Positions 9,716-21,300 of a stretch of 27,928 nt of DNA are shown one piece after another. Position 1 is the stretch's first letter, and each line of letters begins with the position of its first letter. Source of the stretch: Reclinomonas americana ATCC 50394. Its lineage: Eukaryota; Jakobida; Jakobea; Jakobida. The notes below the pieces were generated by a model. The model had not been told where the DNA came from. It made no database searches and was given only the letters and a program-made list of their open reading frames with translations. The stretch covers positions 176,130 to 204,057 of the forward strand of contig PS015012.1 in NCBI GenBank assembly GCA_048213135.1, in the 5' to 3' direction. A program made the translations under genes and the position numbers.

Positions 9716-10222
9716 ATTGCAAGTCACACAGTGAACAAAGTGAGTGCGTGGACTACAGCAGCTCACTGGCGGCAAAGAGACGGAGAGGAGCGTGAGACTC
9801 AAATGTCCTGCGCAATGCAATGCATCCTCACTCTCTCTGGAGATTGACAGCTCAGCTGCAGCTTGTGAGGTTCTTGGTCTTCGCTTCCCATGCTGTGCAC
9901 TGCTTCTCCTCCCACAGCAAATGCGCGGAGTTTTCGATATTTGCACTCCAACTTCGACGTTCGCTCACTCTTCTTTGCCCACAACCGAGTCTCGTGAATG
10001 CTGCTGCTGCCGCCCCCCACATACGATCTCCAACGGCTGGTTGCTGCTCACAGCACACTCAGCCTCGTCGGCGTGTTCGTCCCGGTGATTTCCGTACACG
10101 TCCCAAGTGATTCTCAAGAGCCGTCAGTTGTTGTTCCGCGAGCGACTCGGCAATCACTCTCTCTCTCTCTCACACACACAACAGAGTGCGTGCGCGTGTG
10201 TGCACCGCGAGCCCCGGCACAC
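9716..10222. promoter_or_regulatory. Divergent intergenic region between the NFRKB-like and cyclase-like genes
   Basis: About 500 bp with no supported coding exon. It lies between the starts of two genes transcribed away from each other, so it must hold both promoters and 5' UTRs. CT and CA runs occur at about 10157-10180. I see no convincing TATA box or palindrome. Short open stretches exist on both strands but none joins a neighbouring exon in phase. Confidence 0.45.
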
Positions 10223-13200
10223 ATGGCCTCTCTGCACCAGCGCAGAGCATCGGCACCGAGCACCGCCAAACACCGCCAACAACTCTCAGATCCGCCTTCG
10301 TCCCCCGTGGGTGTGCGATTTGCCGTGCGTGCCGAGTACAAACCACTTCATGGCAGTGGTGGACACAGTGACGCAACACCGTTGTCACCCTCGCCATCCA
10401 CACAAAGTTAAGTGTTCGATATGAGGATCATCCATCAATCAATCATCACCACAGGCGCGCATTATTCAATTGTATGTTTTGTTTGGTTGTGTGCCGTACG
10501 TAGATCGGCAAAGGCGCTCGTCGTCACCGGCAGTCACGCGACCGCAGTCGGCCACTCCGACCCTGCAGCGACTGGTGCCAGAGTCGACCCCGATCCCACT
10601 GCGTCGCCTGCGCGAGGCCGTGACTGCGTCGTCGTCGTCGCTGTCGTCGTCGTCGTTGGAGCAGGTGCCGTGGTCTCCGTTTTCACCGCAGTCGCAGCCC
10701 GTGCAGCGACCGCGTAGTTCGACTCCGTCGGAGCGCGGCAGCGGTTTCATGCGTGGCAGTGGTGGCAGCAGCGCGAACAGCGGGAGTGCGGTGGCCGGTA
10801 GCCCGCTCCTTCGCGTGTCGGTGTCGAGAAGCGGGCAAGACATGCTGACCGATGCTCGTGTGTCACCGATGAAGAATCGACCGTCGTCGTCGCCAGTGTT
10901 GGTGGCGTCGCCATCGCGTTCGGCGCTCGCTGCTCGTCGTCGCGAGGTGCGTCGTGTTTTGTGTTTGCGTTTGTTCGTGTTGCTCAACAATCACTCTCTG
11001 TGCAGAGTGCCGCGAACTCGCAGCTGGCATCTGCTGTCGCGCTGTCCAAGTTGCAGCCGGTCGTCATGTCGCTGAGCAACATGGCGGTGCGAGCGGCGGC
11101 GGCCGCGGCGGCTGGTGACACGAATGGAGGAGTGCCGGCGTCGCGACTGGTGCTCATGAATCAGCAGCGTGTGACCGGTTCCACTGCACGCGAACACGCG
11201 TCGTTCATCTCGCCGGACGAGCTGGCGCTCATCACCGAGTCGGCCGCGGCGCAGGCGCCGGCAGTCAATGAACAACGACTGCACGTGGTCATTCCGTCGG
11301 TGTTCGGTGCGCGCCCGACCTCGGCACCGGCGGGCATGCGCTCGTCGGCCGCCCTGGCGTCCCAGTTGCGGGCAGCCGCGCGCAAGACCACTGAGTTTAG
11401 CTCGTTCGACGCAGCGGCCAGCAGCGGTGTCGGCAGCAAGTCGCGCACGAGGGACTCTGTGGATCCAACCAGTGGCATTCTTGATAGTTCGCGAAAACCC
11501 GCCTCGCTGGCCACGCGCATCGGGTGGGAAGTGATCTCCACGTCACCCACGGCGTCCCTGGCAGGCGGCGGCAACGAGGATCCACAGGTTGGTGATCGGA
11601 GGTGCCCCAGTGCACTGAGTGTTAATTTCTGTACACACCTTCTTTCTCGATTCACACAGGATGCGGCACGAAGAGTACAACGAGAGAAAAATGCGGAAGC
11701 AGAGGCGTGGGCTCGACGGTGAGTGCTACTCTCATTGCCGCTCGATCCCCGTTCCTCACCCGTCTCACACGCGCTGACGCATCCCAGAGCGCTACCCCGG
11801 TGTGTGGTCGATCTGTGCAGACATTCGGCCGATGAGATAAGTGACGAGGGAGCGCAAAATCTGAGCGACATGCGTTTCTATACACGTGGTGTGGTGCTCG
11901 AAGTCGAACTCACTGGTGAGTGGAGCACCGCACGCCAATGTGAGTGTGTGTGTGCACAACTCCAACACGCTATTTTCTTGTTTTTTTCGATCACCGCTCA
12001 GCGCTCTCATTACGACCCGACTCGGCGGTGGGAGTGGAGACTGTCAGACGGCAACTGGACTCGATGTGTGAAATCGCTCTTGAATTCGGCGGTGACTTGT
12101 TGTACACGGTCTCTGCCAGGCGTCTGAGTGTGCTTTTTGCCGCCGACCTCGATTCCGACGGCGCCGCCGTGGAGTGGTTGCAGAGTCGCGGGCTCACCGG
12201 CACTGTTCTGCAGTCAACAGACCCAGTGGCACTGCGAGCGTGTTTGTGCAGTTTGTACATGTTGCAGTCGGTGGAGGCCGCAACTGGTTCGCGAGCTGCA
12301 CGAATCGGTGAGTGTGTTGCAATGGAGTGGGATGAGGCACCGCAGTCTCACTTCTCGTGTGTTACCACAGTGCTGAGCAGTGGGACTCTGTGCTGCTCGC
12401 TCGTTGGCGGTGTGCACGGTGACTGGCGACCTGAGTTCTCCGGATCCATTTTCGACAACCTCGCCGCGTTGACTGCGAGTGTGGCTGCCAGTAGCACGCA
12501 CCACATCGTGTACGCCGCCGAATCCGGTACGACAGCCGGTGATGCGGCCTTTGTGGCACCAGGGTATGCAAGTACGGGGCGCGGGTTCGTGGCGCACGCG
12601 CTTACTTGATGATTAACAGTTCGTGGACCCGGTTACTTGGCTTTGCGTGCGTGGAGCCGCAGTGTGTCGGTGATGGTCGGGAGCGTTTGCAATGCTACGC
12701 CCTCGAACCGCAGGACGACACGCAGTTGCCACCGCGACCATCTTTTCAAGGTCAGCAGTACCTCTGTGTGTTGATCACATAGTGCCGTTTCTGACATTCA
12801 TGTACATTCAGTGGCGCGCATTCCACCACGTCCGCAGTCGCCGTCGCTGTGCGTGGCACCTGTGGTCGACTTCAAGAAACTGGTCGCCCCAGTTTTCCAC
12901 CCGAGTCCCGACTGCGCTGCCGTGGAAGAGGTCGAGTCGTCGATTCTGTGCATCATGTTCTCCGACGAGTCGCAGACTGCTGGTGGAGAGTTGCGTGCGC
13001 GTCCTCGGGTCGATGATGCGTGGAGTCGTTGTGCTCACGGATGAGAGTGTGCTCGCAGTGCGATTCGCAGTGCATTTGCCGAGGCGCAATCCATCGTGCA
13101 CTCGTTGAGTGGCGTCGTGGGGTCGCTGTGTACGACGGGGGCCGGTGTGTTTACGTACGCTCTGTTCGGCTTGTCGGTCAACTCGGAACCTGGTACACTT

Positions 13201-16200
13201 TCGTTTGTCGCCACTCGTCTGCATTTTGCACTTTTGCTTGCTCACACATATCGCGTAGCACGACACCAGCGCGCCATCCTGGCAGCCGCCCGCATCGCCG
13301 ATATGTTGGTGCATCATGAACTGTGTGCACCATCTGTGGGTGTCAGCTCCGGTCGCACACAGGTCATGCACGTTGGTCCCAACGAGCGTCGCGTGCTGCT
13401 GTTGGTCGGCACAGCAGTCGCCGATTCGCTGCTGCTAGCGCAGGAGCAACAGACGCACGCAACGTCTTACGATGCCACCGGACGAGGTTTGTACGCTACC
13501 GTGTACCTCTCCTTGCCGCACCGCGTGTACTAATGAGTCTTGCAGCTGCCGAACTTGTGCCGCTGCCGGTATTGGCAGATGCGGTGAGCTGTCTGTCGTC
13601 GCTGGGAGAGCCACGCATCACGGGCACTTCGTACACGCTCACTGGATCGCCGCCACGGTTACTGTCGCTGCTCGGTGTGCACCCTCTGCTATTTGTACCA
13701 CCGCTACGCGTCTCTCGCATTCCCTCACCTGCTTACAAACAGAGCGAGCGAATCCACTGACCTGTCATTCGATGTGGAGATCCGTCGTGTGGTGGCCTCG
13801 CTACATTTCTCCGTCCTCCTCAGGCACACCCTCATTACAACAATTCGGTGCGCTGGATCGGCAGTGTGCTTTTGTGCGTGCGCTTGCGTTTGTTTGTCGT
13901 CTCATCGTGTTCTCTTGTGTACGACAGTCGGACGTGAGGCCGAACTGGATTGCCTGCTCTGTGCATGGCGCGAGCTGCAATCGTCGCCACAAGCAAGGCG
14001 CGCGGTGGTGGCACTATGTGGCGCACCGGGTTGTGGCGCGTCGAGTCTGTTGCAACGATTCGCGCAGTGCGTGCGGCAAGCGACAAATGCAAATGCATCT
14101 GGCGATCCCACGGTATGTTGCTGTACAGACAAATTCTTGTTCGTTCTGCCTCGCGATCTTTACCAAACACATGTATTTCGTGTGCATGCAGGATGCGGCG
14201 GCTGTGGTTCCGCTCCTGTGCTCCTCGCGTGAGCTGGCGCGCACCGACGATCCACAACCGTACGGTGCATGGTGGCCAGTGTTCACTGAACTGCTTGATG
14301 CAGTGCACGCAAGGTTTGTCGACGTCGAGCGAAAGCAGCCGCGTGTGTGAGAATGAGAACTCACCTGCGTGCCTCCACAAGATCCTTGTCGCTTACCAGA
14401 CGTGCTAGCCGCCCATCTGACATGGACACAGCGGTCATCTCCGATGTGCTGGACTCTGCAGGCCTGCTGCAGTGGGCATCGCTCCTCAATCCGGTGTTGG
14501 GAACCGAGTACCGCGAACACCCGGCGCTCCCTCTGCTTTCCGACGAGGCGCGTGTCGAGTGGCAGAATGAGTTGGCGGTGGTGCTTCTGGACTTGTTGGC
14601 CAACCGCGCATACGAGAATGTCGGGCAGTATGTCATTCTGTTCCCGCGGGCCCACCTCATGGACGCCTCGTCGCAACAGCTGTTGCAGAGATTTTTCGCG
14701 TTCGAGTGGGCCACCGCGAAGCTCGGTGCGCGGACAACCACCAAACGGATGCGGTTCCTCGCTGTTGTGCACGTGGGCACAACATGGGAGGACCCAGAGC
14801 GGCTGCCGACAATGGTGGCGAGCGAGGTCAGCACATTTCTGGCGCAACCCGCCAAGAATGTCAAGGTGTGGACTTGTCGTTGCGCACAGAGTAGCAAGTT
14901 CGCACGTGTGGCTCACATGGTGCGCGTTGCCGTAAGCAGTTGCTTCATGTCGGCGCACTCGACATGTCGTCCACCGCCGACTACATATGCCGCGTTACTG
15001 GTGCCGAAGTGGTGGCCGAAGATGTGAGTCTTGTTATTCGGAGAGATGCACGAGTTGAGCTGTGCTGTGGCCACGGTCTGACTGTTGAGATGTGCGCATG
15101 TGTGTGTGTGTGTCAGGCTCTCGATTTCGTGTGGCTGCACTCGCGACGGGGATGGCCTGTGCGACTGGTGGAGACTGTTAGGTTTCTGCAACTCAATGGG
15201 CGAATCGCCGTCGAAGAGGGCGTGTGCAAGGTGCTGCTTTCTCTCGCACATACATCCCTGCTGCTTGTCTCATCACGGGAATGCGCGCAGTTTACGCCCT
15301 CACATGTGGCAAGCGAGGTCCCTGACGAGTTCATCACTGGTCCCGTGGAGGAAGGATTTCGCGGTCGCTTCGACGCTCTGCCGGCGTTTACACAGCAAGT
15401 CCTTTGCGATGGTTTGCAAAGTGGCGTGTGCATTCATGTTATTTTGCCAAGCAGTGTGCTCATCGGCACAACCGCAGCGAGTGTGTTTGCCGACGCGTTC
15501 CGCATCTCGTCGTTGTGTACGCTCCTGGTACGCGTGCCGCTCGCGGAGGGGCAGGTGGTGACCAACGATGCCGGCCTGCGTGAGCGCACTCGTCGCGCAC
15601 TGGAAGAGGGTGTCAACAGTGGCGTTCTTGTGGCTGTGTCGCGTCGCGCTTCTGTTGAGTCGCAGTTTTATTGTGCAGCACCACATACTCCGTCGGCACT
15701 CACGCTTACGCATAGGATGCCGAGTACATTGTGCGCAGCTCGTGGATACGGAGCGCACTCAATCGCCTGTCGTCTCCCCTTCGCGTGTTCCAGTTGCACG
15801 TCACGGCCGTGAAGTCAGCACTGCGCGCACTCGCCACACCACACGCCGGTGCCGACATGGTGCTGTTGGCAAGTGCGGCTCATCACGCATACGCCGCCCT
15901 CGAGCTGCGCTTGACCGAAATCGTAGACGGTGCGGCAGTCCCCTTGCTGTATTACGCTGTCGGATACAGTCGCTTACGCCTCGACGAAATAGATGCGCAA
16001 CTCGCCAGTGTGTTTCTGCAGGTATTTCCACACGTGGCCACTCTCGGCCGATTGCTTCTCGCCAGCGACGACGCATCATCGGCTCGTCTGTTGTGCACGC
16101 GTGGCCTCGAGTCTCTGTTGCATTTCCGCGCGCGTACCAATGGTGAGTGTGTGGCGGCGTGGCGACGTACTGCGCTGCAAGATACGCCTTTCTGACTGCT

Positions 16201-18185
16201 CTTTGGCGTGCAGAGACGGCCACACGTATCGTCGATGCCAGTGTGCGGTTACGCTGTGTACAAGCGGCGTGTGTGGCACACATGGGCGCACTGAAGGCCC
16301 GTCAGGTGTCTCCATCTGCACTGTTGGGCGAGTGCTGGATGATGCTCGACGAGGCTACGGTGCGGATCGTACCACTTCTTGTTTGTCGCTTTCTTTGGCA
16401 CCACTGACGAATCGGGTGACGCACGCACAGGAGGACATGCCGGAACTATGGCTGGCCGTCATGACCACGTTGTGGTACTGTCAGGCGCACTCGGACGACG
16501 AAAATGAACGCAGAGCGGCAACTGGTGCGTGGATCGAGTTGCAGCAGGTGCGCCCACGCCCACGACGCGGTCGAAAAGGCGATGTGGAAGACGAGGAGGC
16601 GTCACTGCCGCTGCCATTTTTGTGGATCACCATGGAGCAGGCGTCGATACGCGGATCGCTGCAAGAGGCTGCCGTCGCCTTTGGCAGCATCCTCGATCTC
16701 TCGTCAGCAGGCCGACTCACGGTGTCGTCTGAGGTGCCGTTGCTTCGCGAACCGTGGCTCACGTCACGTGCCCTGGCCTCTGTCACCTTTGTGCACCTCG
16801 GAAACTTTACGGCCGCACGGGAACTCGCCACTCGCTGGTGGGTAACGAGTGAGCGTCTTATCTCCGTAAGCAGCAGCTTCTCACCTCTTCGTGGTGTATC
16901 GTGTCATGCACAGTCAACAAGAGATGCACGGCAGTGCATCGCAGCCGCCGTCGATCCAGAGCGCGCACTCACCCACTGTGATGCACGCAACACTGTTGGT
17001 GGCCTACACACTGGCTTCACTCGGCGAGTGGTCCGCTGTTCGGCAGTGCGCGGTGGCCGGCATTGTCGCCTCGCGAAGGCACCACTGGCACACGTGGCGT
17101 CGTGCCTTTCTGCATTTCGGTCTCCTCACCGAGTACCTTCGTCGCCTCTCTGGAGGTGCGTGCATTGAGGGTGGTGCGCCGTGTGACTCGCCGTTTCGTT
17201 GACTGCTCACTGCGCATTCGCAGACGTGGCGAGTGCAGCCGTGGAGAGTGGCGTGGCGTCGGAGCTGTTTGTGGAAGATGGCGACGACCGGCGCGCCGTT
17301 CTCCGTCGCATGTTGGACAACGTGTCGCTGTTGAAGGGCACGCAGGTGCACATCCTTCCTTCCACGATTGCAGTGCGCTGCCTATTATATCTGACACCAC
17401 ATGCGCAGCTTTCCTTGTGGCTGGCCCCAAGCATGGCGGACGTGCTGGTTCGCGAGGACTTTTTGAGTACGGCACAGGATTTGCTGCTGGAGAACATGGC
17501 GATCGCCACTCGCTGCGAATGCTCGCACCTTCCGCGGGCCATTTTCATGATGCGCCTCAGTCACGCCTCAGCGGTGCGACTGTTGCACGCCATTGACGAT
17601 TCGTATGACGCCACTCTGGTAGACACTGGCGACTGGAGCACGTGTGTTTTCTCGGCCTCGGAATGGTACGACACGTATCGCGTGCTGCGCGACGGCCTGC
17701 AGCAGTGCGACAGTGAGGTGCAGTCGCCGCTCACTACCAGTGTGCGGTTTGTGTTGACGGTGTGCGTTCTGGTGTGGTGGTGTGCCTATCGATGCGCCAC
17801 TGAGCAAGACGTGCTGGCCAAGTCCACCACTGGCAGCAAGGTCTGTGTGTTCTCCAGTCGTTGTTGTTTTTCAGCTTGCGTGCCTCCCCATTCACACTCT
17901 TCTCGTGGTGGCGGCACACAGAAACGACGACGTCGCCATGTGCCGTCCATGGAGATGGACGACTCGATGATTGAGGATGCATGGGGGTCGCAGCCGGTAC
18001 CGCTGCAACACTTGCGTGGCGAGTTGATGCGTGACCAGGTTGTCGACTTTGACGACATCAGTGGCCTGCGTCACCTCAAGTGGATGCACTTAACGCGATC
18101 GCTGTTGTCACAAATGGCCACGCCATTCTCAAGCATCGGCACACGCGCAAACGGTGCTCGTGGAAAACACGGGGAACAATACTAA
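10223..18185 (+). CDS. Soluble adenylyl cyclase (ADCY10)-like protein, probable pseudoenzyme
   Basis: About 25 exons join in phase, among them 10223-10406, 10504-10946, 11006-11587, 11788-11915, 12002-12307, 12371-12563, 12620-12750, 12812-12989, 13059-13192, 13259-13486, 13546-13674, 13743-13847, 13928-14112, 14192-14313, 14400-14865, 15716-16142, 16431-16837 and 17224 onward, to TAA at 18185 (about 2,050 residues). The layout is: a Ser/Ala-rich N-terminal extension of about 430 residues; a first cyclase-like domain (GGDLLYTVSARRLSVLF); a second (VVGSLCTTGAGVFTYALFGL, PSVGVSSGRTQVMHVG); an ATPase-like domain opening VGREAELDCLL; and a helical, TPR-like C-terminus. Order and spacing follow human soluble adenylyl cyclase, which makes cAMP in response to bicarbonate and calcium. 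The cyclase metal aspartates, the Asn/Arg pair, the Walker A lysine and the Walker B acids all appear replaced. Scaffold or sensor function is inferred. The exon ends near 15654 and the last introns (about 17730-17920) are uncertain. Confidence 0.82.
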
Positions 18186-18324
18186 GTAATAATGAAGATA
18201 AGTTTTGTAATCCACATACAAATGACAGACAGTGTGAGAAGGAAAAATGAGTAGAGTAGAATGGTAAGGGAATAGTTAACGAGACACCGCTGGTCTTAAC
18301 AGCGCGCATCCGTCACTGGGCAGA

Positions 18325-21300
18325 ATCATGCTTTCGGGAACGCAGTGCCGGACTTGGGAAGCGCCGGCGCAGCTGGTGGCTGTGCACGGCGTAACCGAGC
18401 TGAGGTGGGAGAAAGAGATTGAAGGTGAGCAAATTGCTTCATCATTTGTTTGTCCAACGCAGCAGAGCGACACACCTTGGCACTTGCCCACCGCCTTCAC
18501 CAACTGGTCTGGTGCAGCGGACGCACCAAAGTCGCCGCTGTCACAAATGTTGACCAGCTGCTCGTACTTGTAGATGAAGAAACGAGCCTGCTGGCACTGC
18601 CGAGCCGCAATTGCTGACATTTGTGCGCGTGGGCACACAATTGACTCCATGCGCTTCAGTCCAAACAACCGCCGTCGCACGCGATGGCAGTCGGGTGTCG
18701 GATACTCAGGAATCACGGGTTCCGCTGGCTTGGGTGCCTGCGGCATCGGAGGCGGCGGTGGCGGTGGCATGTACGGGAATGGCATTGGCTGGTACGGGAA
18801 CGGCATCTGCAGAAAGAGAAAGTGAGCAGCCGAGTATATGGCACGCGCAGATGAGAGAGCACAGCAGACTCACCTGTGGTGAAGGGTCGTCCATCGGGGG
18901 CAGCCGGTCGATCGCTGCGTCGCAAGCACGTGAGACACACATGTTGATCACTGCACGTTTTGGGAAAGGAAAAAACAACTCACGTGCAATACCGAGACGG
19001 CAGCGGCGGTACATGGAACGCAGGCGCTGCACATGCTGTTGGAGGTACACGCATCGGCGGCTCGGCGGGAAGTCCGAGCACACGAAGCGCGCTCGGCGGC
19101 GAGCCTCGGTCAAGTGACCGCGAATCAGACCGCAGGCGGGCACCATACCGCCGTCGGCGTCACCGTCACTGGGACCGAAGCGGCTGCGGCTGCGACGGCG
19201 GCGCCAGCGACGCTCCTGGTCGTTGTCGAAATCGCCATCATCTCGTCGTGGGCGGCGGCGACGGCGGAGATCGAGTTCGCCGCGCTCACGTGCACGACGA
19301 ATCGCACGGCGGACGGCACGACGGGCAATGCGATTCACGACCCGGCGCAGCCATCGCTTGCTCGGTCGCGAGCGGCAGCGGGGCTTGGGAGCAGCGGGTG
19401 CTGGCTCCTCCGGCTCTGATTGCGGCTTTGGCTCCGGTTCCGGCTCAGGCTGCTTGGCGGGCCGAGGCTGACGTTGGGGTTCCGGCTGTGGCTCCGGCTC
19501 ATTGTCACGAATGTCAATCACCGCACCACTGTCGCCCAAGGCGTTGCCGTTGTCGTCCGAGAGGCGGGGCATCCGTCGGCGAATGCGGACTGTGCGTAGG
19601 TGCGTCGTCAGACAAACTGCAACGCGAACGGGGAGGAAAAAAAAACTCGGCGACACATACCGAATCCACTGTCGTCATCGGCGACGGCGCGGAACGATCG
19701 AGCACCAAAGCACGCCTGTCGGCGGTGAATCAGTGCACCCGTCAGCATGCCGCGCAGGCGGTGGCACACGCGGAAAGCGATCGAGGAGCGATCCTTCAGG
19801 CTGCAGGCACCGCGGGCCACACGACGGAGGAGGCGAATGCGGACGCTCAGCTTGCGGCACACAGCCGGTGCGCGACGAGAACGGCGGCGAGAGCGCACGC
19901 GCTCGTCCACAATGATCACTGTGTGTGAGAGAGAGGGAGAGATTCACAGTGAGCGCGAGTGGCGTCTGGGGAGTCGACACCCCAAAAAGGGTACACACCG
20001 GGCGAGTCAATGTCGCCTCCGCGACGGCATCGATTGCGGAGGCGGCGATTGGCGGCACGGCATCGGCGCAGCAATCGCTTGCACTGAGGTGAGCCACCGG
20101 CACCGCGCCGACGGCATGCGCGACCGGCCACACGACGAACTCGTCGCAGGCGACGCGACAGGCGACCGCAACGGCCACGGGGTTGCTCGATGTCGTCATC
20201 CTGGTCCACGTCGTCGCTGTCGCCCGCATCACCACGGAAGCGACGCATGCGGCGAGAGCGACGAGCAAAGCGACCGTTGGCGTTGCTGTCGTCGTCATCG
20301 TCGCCAAAGTCGCCGTCCACATTGCGGAGGCGACGGCGCATGCGGCGGCTGGAAGCACGGAGGCCGCCACGACGAGAATCACCAGCGGCGTCATCGTCGC
20401 CGCCATCCATATCACCGTCAATGTCGTCGAGGCGACGGCGCAAGCGTCGAAGCAGTCGGCGCTGGCGACGGCGACGCGGAACCTCCACATCGTCTTCATC
20501 AGCATCGACCGCGCGGCGTCGAATTCGGCGACGGCGCAGTGGGGCATCGGGATTCGCTCCACTGTTGTCGTTGTCACCGTTGTCGTTGCTGTTGGCATCG
20601 TCGCGCGCAGGTGCAGGTTGTTCTGCCTGCTGCGATTGCTGCGGCCTGTCGCCCTCAGCAGTAGGGGCTGCGAGGCAAAGAGAGAGAGAGACTCGAGTCA
20701 GCAGCAGTGGAACAACAAAATACTGACACAAGGGAGAGACGCGCAACTGTCAGCGGGGCGACCGCGGCACTTGTTGAGCCGGATCTTGAAGGCGGCAATG
20801 TCGGCCTTGAGCTCGTGGCACGCACTGGCCTCTTGCAGAGAGTCGCGCGAGTACGGGCAGTGCAGCCTGGCGCGCTCGCGGAATCGGCGAATGGCAGCTC
20901 GCAGCTTGCGGCACTTGCGGCCGCCGCGAGAACGACGGCGCGCTGCAATGAGCCACATGGGGGGTCAGACACCGACAACACGAGCGACAACGATAACGGC
21001 ACACCAACCTCGCTTATTGCGTCGCACACCGCTGCCGGCGTTGTCGTCCTCGTCGTCGTCGCCATCTCGGCGGCGGCGGCGCTGTCGGCGTCGGCGCTTG
21101 GCACCACACTTGGCGTTATCGCCCTCTTCGTCGTCGTTGCTGCGAGAGCGACGGCGACGAGCTCGGCGAGACACCTTCTTGCCGCTGTCGTCATCTTCAT
21201 TGTTCTCGTCGTCGTCGTCGTCGGCACGGCGACGGCTGCGGCGACGGCGTTCGGAAGCGTTCAGCATCTGCTCGGCCTGCTTCATCTCCTCCGCCTCCTC

